In this document: in pieces, positions 17,205-25,979 of the stretch | How positions within the stretch are numbered: the stretch's first letter is position 1 | Layout: each line of letters starts with the position of its first letter | Origin: Oscillospiraceae bacterium Marseille-Q3528 | Lineage (GTDB): Bacteria > Bacillota > Clostridia > Lachnospirales > Lachnospiraceae | Reading direction: 5' to 3' | Assembly (NCBI GenBank): GCA_018223385.1 | Contig: JAGTTR010000005.1 | Coordinates: 95,977 to 159,976, forward strand | DNA length: 64,000 nucleotides | Position numbers and translations under genes: made by a program | Notes under the pieces: model-generated | Seen by the model: the letters and a program-made list of their open reading frames with translations, nothing else | Told to the model about the DNA's origin: nothing | The model's database searches: none

Positions 17205-18644
17205 ATGAATTATGCAATCATAAGGTATCTTCTGGGCTGGGTGCTGATTTTCGAATCGTGTTTTCTGACGCTGCCCTGTATCACGGCAGTGATCTATCAG
17301 GAGCGGGAAGGCTTTGCGTTCCTGGCGGTGCTGGCGCTCTGCCTGGTGCTGGGCATGCTGCTCACCGCACGCCGGCCGAAGCGGGATACGTTTTACACCA
17401 AAGAAGGATTTGTGGTGGTGACCCTTGCCTGGGTGCTGCTCAGTGCCATGGGTGCTCTGCCATTTGTGTTTAACGGCGATATCCCCAGCTTTACCGACGC
17501 ACTGTTTGAGACGATTTCCGGATTTACAACGACCGGCGCCAGCATTTTAAGTGATGTGGAGGCGCTGTCCCGGTGCAGCCTGTTCTGGCGGAGCTTTACC
17601 CACTGGATCGGCGGCATGGGCGTGATCGTGTTTATCCTGGCGGTGCTGCCCATGACCGGCGGAAGCACCATGAGCCTCATGCGGGCGGAGAGCCCGGGCC
17701 CGTCTGTGGGAAAACTGGTGCCCAAGATCCGGCAGACAGCTATGCTTCTGTATAAGATTTATTTTTTCATGACGGTGGTCGAGATTATCATCCTCATTGC
17801 AGGCGGTATGCCGGTATTTGATGCGCTGACGACGTCGTTTGGTACAGCAGGCACCGGAGGTTTTGGTATCAAAAACAACAGCATGGCCGGTTACAGTGAT
17901 TTCCTCATCAATACGGTGACGGTGTTCATGATCCTGTTCGGCGTGAACTTCAACGTGTATTACCTGATTTATGCAAAAAAATTCCGCAAGGCGGCAGCTT
18001 GCGAGGAGATGCACTGGTATTTCCTGATCATCGCGGCGGCCATCGGTGTGATCACCATCAATATCCGGGGCATGTTCGGAAGTCCGCTGCAGGCGTTGAA
18101 GCATGCGGCATTTCAGGTGGGTTCCATCATTACCACCACAGGTTATTCTACGACGGATTTCGACATGTGGCCCCAGCTGTCCCGGACGATCCTCGTGGTG
18201 CTCATGTTTATTGGGGCCTGCGCAGGCAGCACCGGCGGCGGTATGAAGGTGTCCCGTGTACTTGTTCTGGTAAAGACAGTGAAAAAGGAGCTGGATTCCT
18301 TTGTGCACCCCCGGCTTGTAAAGAAAATCCATCTGGAGGGGCGGCCCATTGAGCATGAGACGTTACGTTCCATCAACGTGTTCACCATTTCCTATCTGGT
18401 GATCTTCGCTGCTTCCGTGCTGGTCATTGCGCTGGATGAATTTGACCTGGTGACGAACTTTACCGCGGTGGCAGCCACGTTTAACAACATCGGCCCGGGA
18501 CTTTCCAAGGTGGGGCCGACGATGAATTTCGGCAGCTTTTCCGTGCTGAGCAAATATGTGCTCATGTTTGACATGCTGGCAGGCCGACTGGAGCTGTTCC
18601 CGGTGCTGTTGTGTCTGTATCCGTCCACCTGGAAAAAGTTCTAG
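17205..18644 (+). CDS. trkH: Trk potassium channel/transporter subunit TrkH
   Basis: Membrane subunit of 479 residues that conducts potassium. Four P-loop repeats show selectivity-like segments: TTTGAS near residue 109, TAGTGGFG near 222, TTTGYST near 314 and FNNIGPGL near 427. Hydrophobic segments alternate as in the TrkH/KtrB family. It follows trkA closely, forming a complete two-gene K+ uptake system. No clear terminator follows before the next promoter. Confidence 0.93.
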   Translation: MNYAIIRYLLGWVLIFESCFLTLPCITAVIYQEREGFAFLAVLALCLVLGMLLTARRPKRDTFYTKEGFVVVTLAWVLLSAMGALPFVFNGDIPSFTDALFETISGFTTTGASILSDVEALSRCSLFWRSFTHWIGGMGVIVFILAVLPMTGGSTMSLMRAESPGPSVGKLVPKIRQTAMLLYKIYFFMTVVEIIILIAGGMPVFDALTTSFGTAGTGGFGIKNNSMAGYSDFLINTVTVFMILFGVNFNVYYLIYAKKFRKAAACEEMHWYFLIIAAAIGVITINIRGMFGSPLQALKHAAFQVGSIITTTGYSTTDFDMWPQLSRTILVVLMFIGACAGSTGGGMKVSRVLVLVKTVKKELDSFVHPRLVKKIHLEGRPIEHETLRSINVFTISYLVIFAASVLVIALDEFDLVTNFTAVAATFNNIGPGLSKVGPTMNFGSFSVLSKYVLMFDMLAGRLELFPVLLCLYPSTWKKF

Positions 18645-18717
18645 CAGAAATATTTTATGTGTATAGAAAAATTTCATAAATTTCTATAATATTTTACAAT
18701 TTTTAATTTCACGATTC

Positions 18718-18746
18718 TTGTATTTCTGACAGGATTGTCTTATGCT
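18718..18746 (+). promoter_or_regulatory. Promoter of the second dnaK gene
   Basis: TTGTAT (18718-18723) and TATGCT (18741-18746) are separated by 17 bases. Transcription would start near 18753, a few bases before leader element B. The AT-rich bases 18645-18717 hold nothing else that I see. Confidence 0.5.
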
Positions 18747-18760
18747 ATAGAAATATAGAT

Positions 18761-18918
18761 TACAGTTCACGCATGTGTTCCTGCGGACTGATTTCATGCT
18801 CGCATGAAAATCTGGACGCGGGAATATATGCAGGGAACGCCGCGGTATGAGCAAAAGTGAGCTGCAAAGCAGCGGAGAGCATCAGGGATGCGGTTTTGCG
18901 AATGGCGTGTGAACTGTA
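18761..18918 (+). repeat. Hairpin-rich leader element, copy B (upstream of second dnaK)
   Basis: A 158-base element bounded by the perfect inverted termini TACAGTTCAC (18761-18770) and GTGAACTGTA (18909-18918). Inside are a stem GATTTCATGC/GCATGAAAATC and a stem GCTGC-AAA-GCAGC, then the conserved word TGCGGTTTTGCGAATGGCG. The reverse complement aligns along its whole length with copy C at 29167-29326. It fills the leader between the promoter and the dnaK-like gene. Confidence 0.85.
18847..18912 (+). CDS. Conserved 21-codon open frame inside leader element B
   Basis: ATG at 18847 opens a 21-codon frame beginning MSKSELQSSGEH and ending CGFANGV, with AGGGA ten or so bases upstream. Copy C contains a matching frame (MSKNELRSSGEH, then CGFANGA). 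It could be a leader peptide, but the same bases also form conserved hairpins, so the similarity may only reflect RNA structure. Confidence 0.3.
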   Translation: MSKSELQSSGEHQGCGFANGV

Positions 18919-18944
18919 GGGAGTATTAGGAGGCGTGACGGCGC

Positions 18945-20507
18945 ATGGGCAAGATCATAGGAATTGACCTTGGTACAACGAATTCCTGCGTGGCTGTAAT
19001 GGAAGGCGGACAGCCGACGGTGATTGCAAATGCAGAAGGGTTTCGGACGACTCCGTCAACGGTGGCATTTACAAAGGACGGTGAACGGCTCGTTGGAGAT
19101 GCGGCCAGACGGCAGGCGATCACCAATGTGGACAGGACCATATCTTCCATCAAGCGACAGATGGGAACGGATTACAAGGTTTCTATTGACAAGAAGAAAT
19201 ATACGCCCCAGGAGATTTCTGCGATGATCCTGCAGAAGCTGAAGAGCGATGCGGAGAGCTATCTGGGAGAGCCGGTGACAGAAGCGGTGATCACGGTGCC
19301 TGCGTATTTTAACGATTCTCAGCGGCAGGCGACGAAGGATGCCGGACGGATTGCCGGTCTTACGGTGCAGCGGATCATCAATGAGCCGACGGCGGCCGCC
19401 CTGGCCTATGGACTGGAGCATGAGGCCGAGCAGAAGATCATGGTGTATGATCTGGGCGGTGGTACCTTCGATGTGTCGATCATTGAGATCGGCAACGGCG
19501 TAGTAGAAGTGTTATCCACTTCCGGGGATAATCACCTGGGCGGCGATGATTTTGACGAGCGGATCGCCAGTTATCTGATCCGCGAATTTAAAAATAAAGA
19601 GCATATCGACCTTTCCAAGGATCAGGTGGCGTGCCAGCGGATCCGGGAGGAGGCGGAGCGGGCGAAGAAGGAGCTGTCCTGTGCGTCCAGCGTGCAGATC
19701 AATCTGCCGTTTATCGCCATGAACGAAGAGGGCGGCAAGCATCTGTCCCTGACCCTGACCCGTATCGTGTTCAATGAACTGACCCACGATCTGGTGGAGC
19801 GGACGGTGATCCCGGTGCACAATGCGCTGCGGGATGCCAAGATTTCTGCATCGGATCTGAGCAAGGTGCTGCTGGTGGGCGGCGCCACAAGAATTGCTGC
19901 GGTGCAGGAGATGGTACACCGGCTGACCGGCAAAGAACCGGCGAAGCGGCTGAACCCGGATGAGTGCGTGGCGCTGGGCGCTGCGGTGCAGGGCGGCAAG
20001 CTGGCCGGTGAAGCGGGACTGAACGACATCCTTCTGCTGGATGTGACGCCACTGTCCCTCTCTATTGAGACGGTGGGCGGTGTTGCGACCCGACTGATTG
20101 AACGTAATTCCACGATCCCAACAAGATACAGTAAGATTTTTACCACGGCCATGAGTTTTCAGACGGCGGTGGAGATCAAAGTGCTGCAGGGAGAATGCCC
20201 CAAGGCCAGAGACAACAAGCTCATCGGCAAGTTCCGGCTGAAAGGCATCCGCAGAGCGCCCAGGGGCGTGCCGCAGATCGAGGTGTGTTTTGACATTGAT
20301 GCCAACGGTATCCTGAAGGTGTCCGCCAAGGATCTGGGCACCGGACAGGAGCAGCACATTGTCATCACCTCCACCACCAACATGTCGGAGAAAGACATCC
20401 GACAGGCGGAGCTGGAGGCAGCGGATTATGAGCAGAAGCAGAAGTTCCTGCGGCAGAAGAAGGCCGAGGACGGCGGACGCAGCGCCAAGGCTGTGTCGCG
20501 AGCGTAA
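18945..20507 (+). CDS. DnaK-like Hsp70 chaperone lacking the C-terminal lid
   Basis: A 520-residue Hsp70. The ATPase domain is intact: [17 protein letters not shown] at the N-terminus, [40 protein letters not shown] and [12 protein letters not shown]. The beta substrate-binding domain follows ([14 protein letters not shown] to [12 protein letters not shown]). Ordinary DnaK continues for roughly 100 more residues as the helical lid and acidic tail; here only a short Lys/Glu-rich end ([18 protein letters not shown]) remains. It is not in a grpE-dnaK-dnaJ operon, so it is probably a second, specialised Hsp70. AGGAGG is ten bases before the ATG, and leader element B fills its 5' region. Confidence 0.9.
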   Translation: MGKIIGIDLGTTNSCVAVMEGGQPTVIANAEGFRTTPSTVAFTKDGERLVGDAARRQAITNVDRTISSIKRQMGTDYKVSIDKKKYTPQEISAMILQKLKSDAESYLGEPVTEAVITVPAYFNDSQRQATKDAGRIAGLTVQRIINEPTAAALAYGLEHEAEQKIMVYDLGGGTFDVSIIEIGNGVVEVLSTSGDNHLGGDDFDERIASYLIREFKNKEHIDLSKDQVACQRIREEAERAKKELSCASSVQINLPFIAMNEEGGKHLSLTLTRIVFNELTHDLVERTVIPVHNALRDAKISASDLSKVLLVGGATRIAAVQEMVHRLTGKEPAKRLNPDECVALGAAVQGGKLAGEAGLNDILLLDVTPLSLSIETVGGVATRLIERNSTIPTRYSKIFTTAMSFQTAVEIKVLQGECPKARDNKLIGKFRLKGIRRAPRGVPQIEVCFDIDANGILKVSAKDLGTGQEQHIVITSTTNMSEKDIRQAELEAADYEQKQKFLRQKKAEDGGRSAKAVSRA

Positions 20508-20528
20508 GAGAATAGGAAAAGCAATTTA

Positions 20529-20562
20529 CCCCGGAGGTTGTCTGACTTCCGGGGATTTTTTT
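20529..20562 (+). terminator. Terminator after the second dnaK
   Basis: CCCCGGAGG pairs with CTTCCGGGG (one G-T pair) around an 8-base loop, followed by a run of seven T. Confidence 0.88.
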
Positions 20563-20751
20563 GCAGGTCACTTGTATGTTTGCGAATGGAGCAGGGAAAC
20601 CGGAAAATTTTTCTATGCAGCTTGATTCTGTCTTGGGGTATTGTATAATGATATTAAAGATAAAATGCTTGTACAAATAGATGGCAGTTTAGGTTTTTGA
20701 CATGGGCATGGTATGATGAAAGGATAGAAGACACGCCGGGGAGGGAATGCT

Positions 20752-21510
20752 ATGACAGCACGGGAAAGCCGCGAAAGCGGACGGAAAGAACAGATACTGG
20801 AAAGTGCATTGCACCTGTTTTTGGAAGAGGGATACGACAGCACCTCCATGCGGAAAATTGCGGATGCGGCGGGCTGTGCGGTAGGTCTGGCATATCATTA
20901 TTTCGAGACGAAGGACGAAATGTTTGCGCAGACGCTGGACTATTTCTTTCAGCCTTACGAACAGGAAATGCGGGTGCTGGCGGCGCAAAAGGACAAAGAC
21001 CTGTATGGGCTTCTGGAGGACTGTTTTTCTTATACTGTGAAACAAATTTCTGCATTTCGGAAAAATCATCCGGGAGAACTGCACTGGACGGTTCGTCAGG
21101 CGCTGCGGGAACGGGTGCTGGAGCTGCTGGAACAGACCGTGATGGACATCCTGAACGGGGATGCGGCAGATGGTGTCTGGCTGGCGCTGCCGGTGGAGGA
21201 CGCGGCTGCCTTGCTGGGACAGGGCCTGGGAAGTCTGCTGCTGCAAGAGAGTGCCGTGCGTGGAGCTTCCCTGGGGAGTGCGGGTGATTCCCATGCGTCG
21301 AAGGAATCGCAGCTGGTACAGACGGCTATGCGGGCAGCAAGACAGATTCTGGGAGATGCGGTGGAAGTCCCGAGAACATCACAGATTTTGAATCCTTCGA
21401 TGGAAGATCCGTCCAGGCGACCGGCGAAAAGGAATGAGAATGAAGCCAGCGGAAATAAAAAGGAGAAGGGAAAGAAAAAGAAGAGTAAGAAGAATAAACA
21501 GGGAAAATAA
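20752..21510 (+). CDS. TetR-family transcriptional regulator
   Basis: A 252-residue regulator. Residues about 10-55 form the TetR helix-turn-helix (ILESALHLFLEEGYDSTSMR then VGLAYHYFETKDEMF). The ligand-binding region has no recognisable specificity. The C-terminus is a highly basic Lys-rich tail of about 35 residues (GKKKKSKKNKQGK), longer than usual and possibly binding nucleic acid or membrane. It is 32 bases upstream of a flavodoxin-like gene and probably controls it. Confidence 0.87.
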   Translation: MTARESRESGRKEQILESALHLFLEEGYDSTSMRKIADAAGCAVGLAYHYFETKDEMFAQTLDYFFQPYEQEMRVLAAQKDKDLYGLLEDCFSYTVKQISAFRKNHPGELHWTVRQALRERVLELLEQTVMDILNGDAADGVWLALPVEDAAALLGQGLGSLLLQESAVRGASLGSAGDSHASKESQLVQTAMRAARQILGDAVEVPRTSQILNPSMEDPSRRPAKRNENEASGNKKEKGKKKKSKKNKQGK

Positions 21511-21542
21511 AAATAGAATGATACGAGGAGGGCGTGTACAAA

Positions 21543-22046
21543 ATGGATGCGATTGTGTATACATCAAATACGGGATTTACGGAAAAATATGCGAAGCTGT
21601 TGGGCGGGAAGCTTTTCCTGCCGGTGTACTCCCTAGAAGAAGCAAAAGGAAAACTGGCAGCCGGGGCGGAGATCATTTATCTGGGCTGGCTCATGGCCGG
21701 GACGGTGAAGGGCTATAAGCCGGCGGTCAGGCGGTACCGGATCAGCGCAGTAGGCGCGGTGGGGATGGCTGCCACCGGGACGAACACGGATCAGGTGCGA
21801 AAATCCAACCATCTGCCGGAGAAGATTCCGGTATTTACCCTGCAGGGCGGGTATGACAGTTCCCGGCTGAATCCGGTGCACAAAGCAATGATGAAAATGG
21901 TGGAAAAGATGTTTGTCCAGAAGCTGGAAGATAAGCTGGATCGCACGCCGGAGGAGGATGCCATGCTGGACATGCTGCTGCATGGCGGCGACTATGTGCG
22001 GGAAGAGAATCTGGCAGAGCTTTTACAGTGGTACGAGACGCGATAG
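21543..22046 (+). CDS. Flavodoxin-like protein
   Basis: A 167-residue protein whose start IVYTSNTGFTEKYA resembles the FMN-phosphate loop of flavodoxins (S/T-x-T-G-x-T/A). The C-terminal third is helical and not flavodoxin-like (KMVEKMFVQKLEDKLDRTPEEDAML). ATG 21543 is chosen; GAGGAGG lies 11 bases before it, whereas the GTG at 21534 would be only two bases from the site. It follows the TetR gene and probably belongs to its operon. Redox partner unknown. Confidence 0.72.
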   Translation: MDAIVYTSNTGFTEKYAKLLGGKLFLPVYSLEEAKGKLAAGAEIIYLGWLMAGTVKGYKPAVRRYRISAVGAVGMAATGTNTDQVRKSNHLPEKIPVFTLQGGYDSSRLNPVHKAMMKMVEKMFVQKLEDKLDRTPEEDAMLDMLLHGGDYVREENLAELLQWYETR

Positions 22047-22104
22047 AGACAAAATAGAGAGTGATCGAACTTCATTGCACAATAGGATACGATAAAAAAT
22101 CACA

Positions 22105-22157
22105 AAATCCCCGCTGTCAGTTGCCGGAAATCATTGGCAATGACAGGGGGATTTTTG
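22105..22157. terminator. Convergent terminator
   Basis: AAATCCCC-G-CTGTCA-G-TTGCC pairs with GGCAA-TGACAG-GGGGATTT, a long interrupted stem with T-rich tails on both strands. It lies between the flavodoxin-like gene and the chromate transporter genes. Confidence 0.85.
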
Positions 22158-22183
22158 TTTAGCCCAGGTGTCGTAGCTACAAA

Positions 22184-22747
22184 TTAAAACTGAAAAATAA
22201 TTCCGACCACAGCGGATGCCACGATGTAAACAATCGGGTGCTTATCAAACTTTTTGATGGTAATGTAAACCACGATCGCCAGAAGGATGGCCTTGTAGTT
22301 GAGCACCGACGGAATGGATGCCAGCCCGGTGAAGTTCTCTGTGTGGAACAGTGCCAGCAGTGCCACGGAAATACCGGCGGAGGCGATCATGGCTGTGGAA
22401 GCCGGACGCAGGCCGGAGAAAATATCAGACACCAGCTTGGATTCCTTGAAGGCGTCCAAAATTTTGGCCACGATAATGATGACAATGATGGACGGGAGCA
22501 CCAGCGACAGGGGCGCCAGGAAGGTGCCGATGACACCGAAGGAGGTAAAACCCACGTAGGTGGCCATGTTAATGCCCATGGGCCCCGGCGTGGACTCGGA
22601 AATCGCGATCATGTTGGAAATATCGGTGGCTGTAAACCAACCGGTCTTGGCTGACATGGCGTAGAGGAAAGGCAGGGTAGCCAGACCGCCGCCCACGGAA
22701 AACAGGCCGGTTTTGAAAAATTCCCATGCAAGTCTCAGATAAATCAT
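22184..22747 (-). CDS. Chromate transporter family protein, half 2 (short-chain CHR)
   Basis: A 187-residue membrane protein of the short CHR family with about six hydrophobic segments. LFSVGGGLATLPF and ESTPGPMGINMATYVG are the family's conserved motifs. Short CHR proteins work as pairs encoded by adjacent genes and are thought to export chromate or import/export related oxyanions such as sulfate. Its start overlaps the stop of the first half by ATGA, so the two are translated together. A LysR gene is divergent upstream. Confidence 0.85.
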   Translation of the reverse strand: MIYLRLAWEFFKTGLFSVGGGLATLPFLYAMSAKTGWFTATDISNMIAISESTPGPMGINMATYVGFTSFGVIGTFLAPLSLVLPSIIVIIIVAKILDAFKESKLVSDIFSGLRPASTAMIASAGISVALLALFHTENFTGLASIPSVLNYKAILLAIVVYITIKKFDKHPIVYIVASAVVGIIFQF

Positions 22748-23295
22748 GCCTCTTTGCCTCCCTTCATCGTTCTCATACCGTTCAGAGCGCCGAACAGACC
22801 GGCCAGGATAACCAGCAGCGCCGGAGACAGATTGGTGAACAGTGCCAGCGCCAGAATGACGACAAAGACGCCGATGGCGGTCTTGTTGATCAGGGATTTT
22901 TTACCCAGCTTGACCACCGCGTTAAAGATCAGGACACAGACACAGGCGCGGACACCGGCAAAGGCGTGGCCTACAGCGGGGATATCCGCGAAGCCCTTGA
23001 TAAAGGCGGCGATGATGGTAATGATGACCATGGACGGGGCGATGACGCCCAGGGTTGCCACGATACCGCCAATCACACCCCGCAGCTTATAGCCGATAAA
23101 AGTGGCCGTATTCACGGCAATGATGCCGGGGGTACACTGGCCGATGGCGAAATAATCCACCAGCTCTTCCTCTGTGGCCCAGTGCCGGGCTTCTACGACT
23201 TCTTTCTGCAGCATCGGGAGCATGGCGTAGCCGCCGCCGAATGTGAAGCCGCCGATGCGGGCGAAGGTCACAAACAGATCCCATAATTCTTTCAT
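22744..23295 (-). CDS. Chromate transporter family protein, half 1 (short-chain CHR)
   Basis: A 183-residue membrane protein paired with the next gene. FTFGGGYAMLPML and GQCTPGIIAVNTATFIG are the CHR signature segments. ATG 23295 has GGAG nine bases before it; a 25-residue longer frame runs into the promoter region and is not credible. The pair plus the divergent LysR regulator is a common clostridial arrangement. True substrate in anaerobes is uncertain. Confidence 0.87.
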   Translation of the reverse strand: MKELWDLFVTFARIGGFTFGGGYAMLPMLQKEVVEARHWATEEELVDYFAIGQCTPGIIAVNTATFIGYKLRGVIGGIVATLGVIAPSMVIITIIAAFIKGFADIPAVGHAFAGVRACVCVLIFNAVVKLGKKSLINKTAIGVFVVILALALFTNLSPALLVILAGLFGALNGMRTMKGGKEA

Positions 23296-23333
23296 AACAA
23301 ACACTCCTTCTAAAATCATTTCTGAAATATTGC

Positions 23334-23433
23334 GGGAACGCTTGCGGTTCCCACGGACTACTGGTATCATAACACATAGAAAACCATATGAAAAATATTT
23401 ATTTCCTATACAATTTATTCGAAAATTATATAG
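23334..23433. promoter_or_regulatory. Divergent control region, chromate transporter and LysR genes
   Basis: GGGAAC-GCTTGCG-GTTCCC (23334-23352) is a perfect interrupted palindrome. Nearer the LysR gene CTATACAATTT-ATTCG-AAAATTATATAG (23406-23433) is a second imperfect one of the AT-rich kind LysR proteins bind. Both lie between the divergent starts at 23295 and 23463. Confidence 0.55.
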
Positions 23434-23462
23434 ATAGAAAAATGAAAGGTGAGGTAAGAACG

Positions 23463-24323
23463 ATGGATATTCGACAGCTGCAATATTTTGTGCGGATCGC
23501 GGACGAGGGAAGCATCACCGGGGCGGCCCGGAGCTTACACATGTCTCAGCCGCCGCTGAGCATGCAGATGAAGCTGCTGGAGGAAGAGCTGGGCGTGACG
23601 CTGTTTGACCGGGGCAGCCGCACCATCCGCCTGACGGACGCGGGAAAGCTTCTGTACAATCGCGCTCAGGGCATTCTGGAGCTGTCTGGCGCGACCGTTC
23701 GGGAGTTGAAGGATTTCGGCAACGGTCTGGCAGGAACATTGCGGCTGGGCCTCATTTCCTCGGCGGGCACCGGGGAGATCGGGCGGCGGATGCGGCGCTT
23801 TTCTAAAAAGTATCCCGAAGTGCGCTATGAAATATCCGAGGGAAACACCTATGAATTGCTGGAAATGCTCCGGCAGGGGCGCATTGAGGTGGCGCTGGCC
23901 CGGACGCCGTTTCCTACGGAAGGATTATCCTGTGTTTATCTGGAGGCGGAGCCTATGATGGCAGTGGGGGATGGCTCCTATTTTAAAGACATTTCCGAGG
24001 ATGAGATTTCCATCGGACAACTGGCCGGGAAGCCGCTGATCATTTACCGGCGCTGGGAGCCCATCATTCTGGGGGCTTTTCATGAGTGCGGCGCAGAGCC
24101 CGAGATTTTCTGCAAAAATGATGATGCCAGAACGACAGCCATCTGGGCGGATGCCGGTCTGGGCGTGGGCATTTTACCTTATACGGCGGCTCTGCGCGGC
24201 TGGTCAGAGGAGATCGTGCAGAAGAAGCTGATGGATGAAAAGTTAAATACAAGAATGGCAGTGGTGTTCCGAAAAGACCGGTATGTGTCCGGGATCGGGA
24301 GAAAATTTGCGGAGGAGTTTTAA
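23463..24323 (+). CDS. LysR-family regulator beside the chromate transporter genes
   Basis: A 286-residue LysR regulator. The N-terminal helix-turn-helix reads MDIRQLQYFVRIADEGS, then AARSLHMSQPPLSMQ and LFDRGSRTIRLTDAG. The remainder is the two-lobed effector domain. ATG 23463 is chosen because it opens exactly at the LysR consensus start and has GGTGAGG upstream; a 25-residue longer frame from 23388 is unlikely. Divergent position implies control of the transporter pair, with a small co-inducer that cannot be read from sequence. Confidence 0.88.
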   Translation: MDIRQLQYFVRIADEGSITGAARSLHMSQPPLSMQMKLLEEELGVTLFDRGSRTIRLTDAGKLLYNRAQGILELSGATVRELKDFGNGLAGTLRLGLISSAGTGEIGRRMRRFSKKYPEVRYEISEGNTYELLEMLRQGRIEVALARTPFPTEGLSCVYLEAEPMMAVGDGSYFKDISEDEISIGQLAGKPLIIYRRWEPIILGAFHECGAEPEIFCKNDDARTTAIWADAGLGVGILPYTAALRGWSEEIVQKKLMDEKLNTRMAVVFRKDRYVSGIGRKFAEEF

Positions 24324-24333
24324 AAGAAAAACC

Positions 24334-24370
24334 AGGGCCGGTACAACCCTTGCGGATTCGTACCGGCCCT
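24334..24370. terminator. Convergent terminator between LysR and metQ
   Basis: AGGGCCGGTAC and GTACCGGCCCT form a perfect 11-bp stem with a 15-base loop. The minus-strand side runs into TTTTTCTTTT, so it serves best as the metQ terminator. Confidence 0.88.
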
Positions 24371-24404
24371 GCTGATTTCTTATGGCATTAGAAAAGATTT
24401 CAGA

Positions 24405-25307
24405 TTAGTCTTCGAAAGGAATAACAGCTCCGTCGTAAGTCTCGTTGATGTAGTTCTTGATATCATCAGACTTCAGAGTGTCTACCAGCGCTTTGATAGC
24501 GTCTGTGTTCTCGTTGCCCTCTTTGACTGCGATCACGTTTACATATGTTTTGGCAGCTTCGGAATCGGATGTCTCGTAAGCGAGAGCGTCTTTTCCTACA
24601 GAATAACCGGCCTCCAGGGCATAGTTGCCGTTCAATACAACATAGGCGGTCTCGTCAACGACACGGGCAACCTGTGCTGCCTCAAGCTCAACGATTTCCA
24701 CGTTCTTCGGGTTTTCTACGATGTCGGTCTTGGTTGCCGTCAGGCCTGCACCATCTTTCAGCTTGATGATACCGTTGTCCTGCAGTAACAGAAGTGCTCT
24801 TGCCTCGTTGGTGGTATCATTGGGAACTGCGATGGAATCGCCTTCAGCCAGTTCGTCCAGGCTCTTCTTTGTTCCGGGATAGATACCGAAGGGCTCATAG
24901 TGAATGCCGCCGGCATTTACCAGATGTGTACCTTTCTCTTCGTTAAAGCTGTCAAGGTAAGGAATGTGCTGGAAGTAGTTGGCATCGAAATCGCCGCTCT
25001 CTACAACCAGGTTGGGCTGTACATAATCATCAAAAACTGTGACCTCAAGATCATAGCCCTGTTCAGCCAGAAGCGGTTTCGCCTGCTCCAGGATCTCAGC
25101 GTGCGGTGTTGCGGATGCGGCAACCTTGATGGTAGTCAGCTCGCCGTCAGCAGCCTTGGCAGTGTCAGCAGTGTCCTCTGCGGCATCTGTGGCCTCTTCC
25201 GTCTTGTCTGTTGTGTCAGCAGCTTTGTCGGAAGAAGAGCTTCCGCAGCCTGTCAGTGCACTTACTGCAAGGGCACCGGTTAAAAGAAGTGCTGTTAATT
25301 TTTTCAT
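24405..25307 (-). CDS. metQ: Methionine-binding lipoprotein MetQ
   Basis: Surface receptor of 300 residues for methionine uptake. A signal peptide ends in the lipobox LTGCGSSS, followed by an acidic, Thr/Ala-rich linker to about residue 55. The NlpA-family body begins TIKVAASATPHAEILEQAKP. It is the last gene of metN-metI-metQ and lies 12 bases after metI. The promoter-proximal MET-box-like palindrome and the neighbouring MtaR-like regulator support methionine control. Confidence 0.92.
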   Translation of the reverse strand: MKKLTALLLTGALAVSALTGCGSSSSDKAADTTDKTEEATDAAEDTADTAKAADGELTTIKVAASATPHAEILEQAKPLLAEQGYDLEVTVFDDYVQPNLVVESGDFDANYFQHIPYLDSFNEEKGTHLVNAGGIHYEPFGIYPGTKKSLDELAEGDSIAVPNDTTNEARALLLLQDNGIIKLKDGAGLTATKTDIVENPKNVEIVELEAAQVARVVDETAYVVLNGNYALEAGYSVGKDALAYETSDSEAAKTYVNVIAVKEGNENTDAIKALVDTLKSDDIKNYINETYDGAVIPFED

Positions 25308-25319
25308 AATGTTCTCCTC

Positions 25320-25979
25320 CTATTTTCGTTTATCTAAACGGCTGGCAAGGAAATTGCCAATCGTCTGGAACAGTTGTACAAGGACGATCAGTAAGATAAC
25401 CGTCACAATCATGATGTCCACCTGGTAGCGGTAGTAGCCGTACCGGATGGCGATGTCTCCCAGGCCGCCGCCGCCGACCGTGCCGGACATGGCGGAATAA
25501 CCGAGGATCGTGCCTGTGGCAAGGGTTGCGCCTGCGATGAGGGAGGTTCTGGCCTCCACCAGCAGTACCTTGCAGATGATGCGTAAATTGCCTGCGCCCA
25601 TGGAGCGGGCAGCTTCAATGACACCGGCGTCCACTTCCTTTAAAGAAGTCTCAACCATACGGCCAATGAAGGGAACCGCAGCGACAACCAGCGGAACGAT
25701 GGTGGCTGTGGAACCGTAGCTCTTGCCGACGATGGCTCTCGTCAGCGGAATGAGCAGGATCAAAAGGATCAGGAACGGGATACTGCGGACAATGTTGGCG
25801 ATGGCGTCCAGCACCTTGTAAAGCACCGGATGCGGCGTTAGGCCGTCTTTGTCGGTGACTGCCAGCAGCACACCCATGGGAAGACCGAACAGGTACCCAA
25901 GCGCTGTAGACACCAGGGTCATGTAAAGCGTCTGCCCGATCCCTGTAATAATCATATCAATAATTTCACTCGTCCACAT
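25320..25979 (-). CDS. metI: Methionine ABC transporter permease MetI
   Basis: A 219-residue permease with five membrane segments and the EAA loop EAARSMGAGNLRII. It matches MetI in length and in the opening GIGQTLYMTLVSTALGYLFG. It overlaps metN by 14 bases. With MetN and MetQ it forms a complete methionine importer. Confidence 0.92.
   Translation of the reverse strand: MWTSEIIDMIITGIGQTLYMTLVSTALGYLFGLPMGVLLAVTDKDGLTPHPVLYKVLDAIANIVRSIPFLILLILLIPLTRAIVGKSYGSTATIVPLVVAAVPFIGRMVETSLKEVDAGVIEAARSMGAGNLRIICKVLLVEARTSLIAGATLATGTILGYSAMSGTVGGGGLGDIAIRYGYYRYQVDIMIVTVILLIVLVQLFQTIGNFLASRLDKRK

Noticed and set aside
20560..20600. TTTGCGAATGG near 20577 resembling the leader-element core
   Set aside because: The match is short and has no flanking stems.
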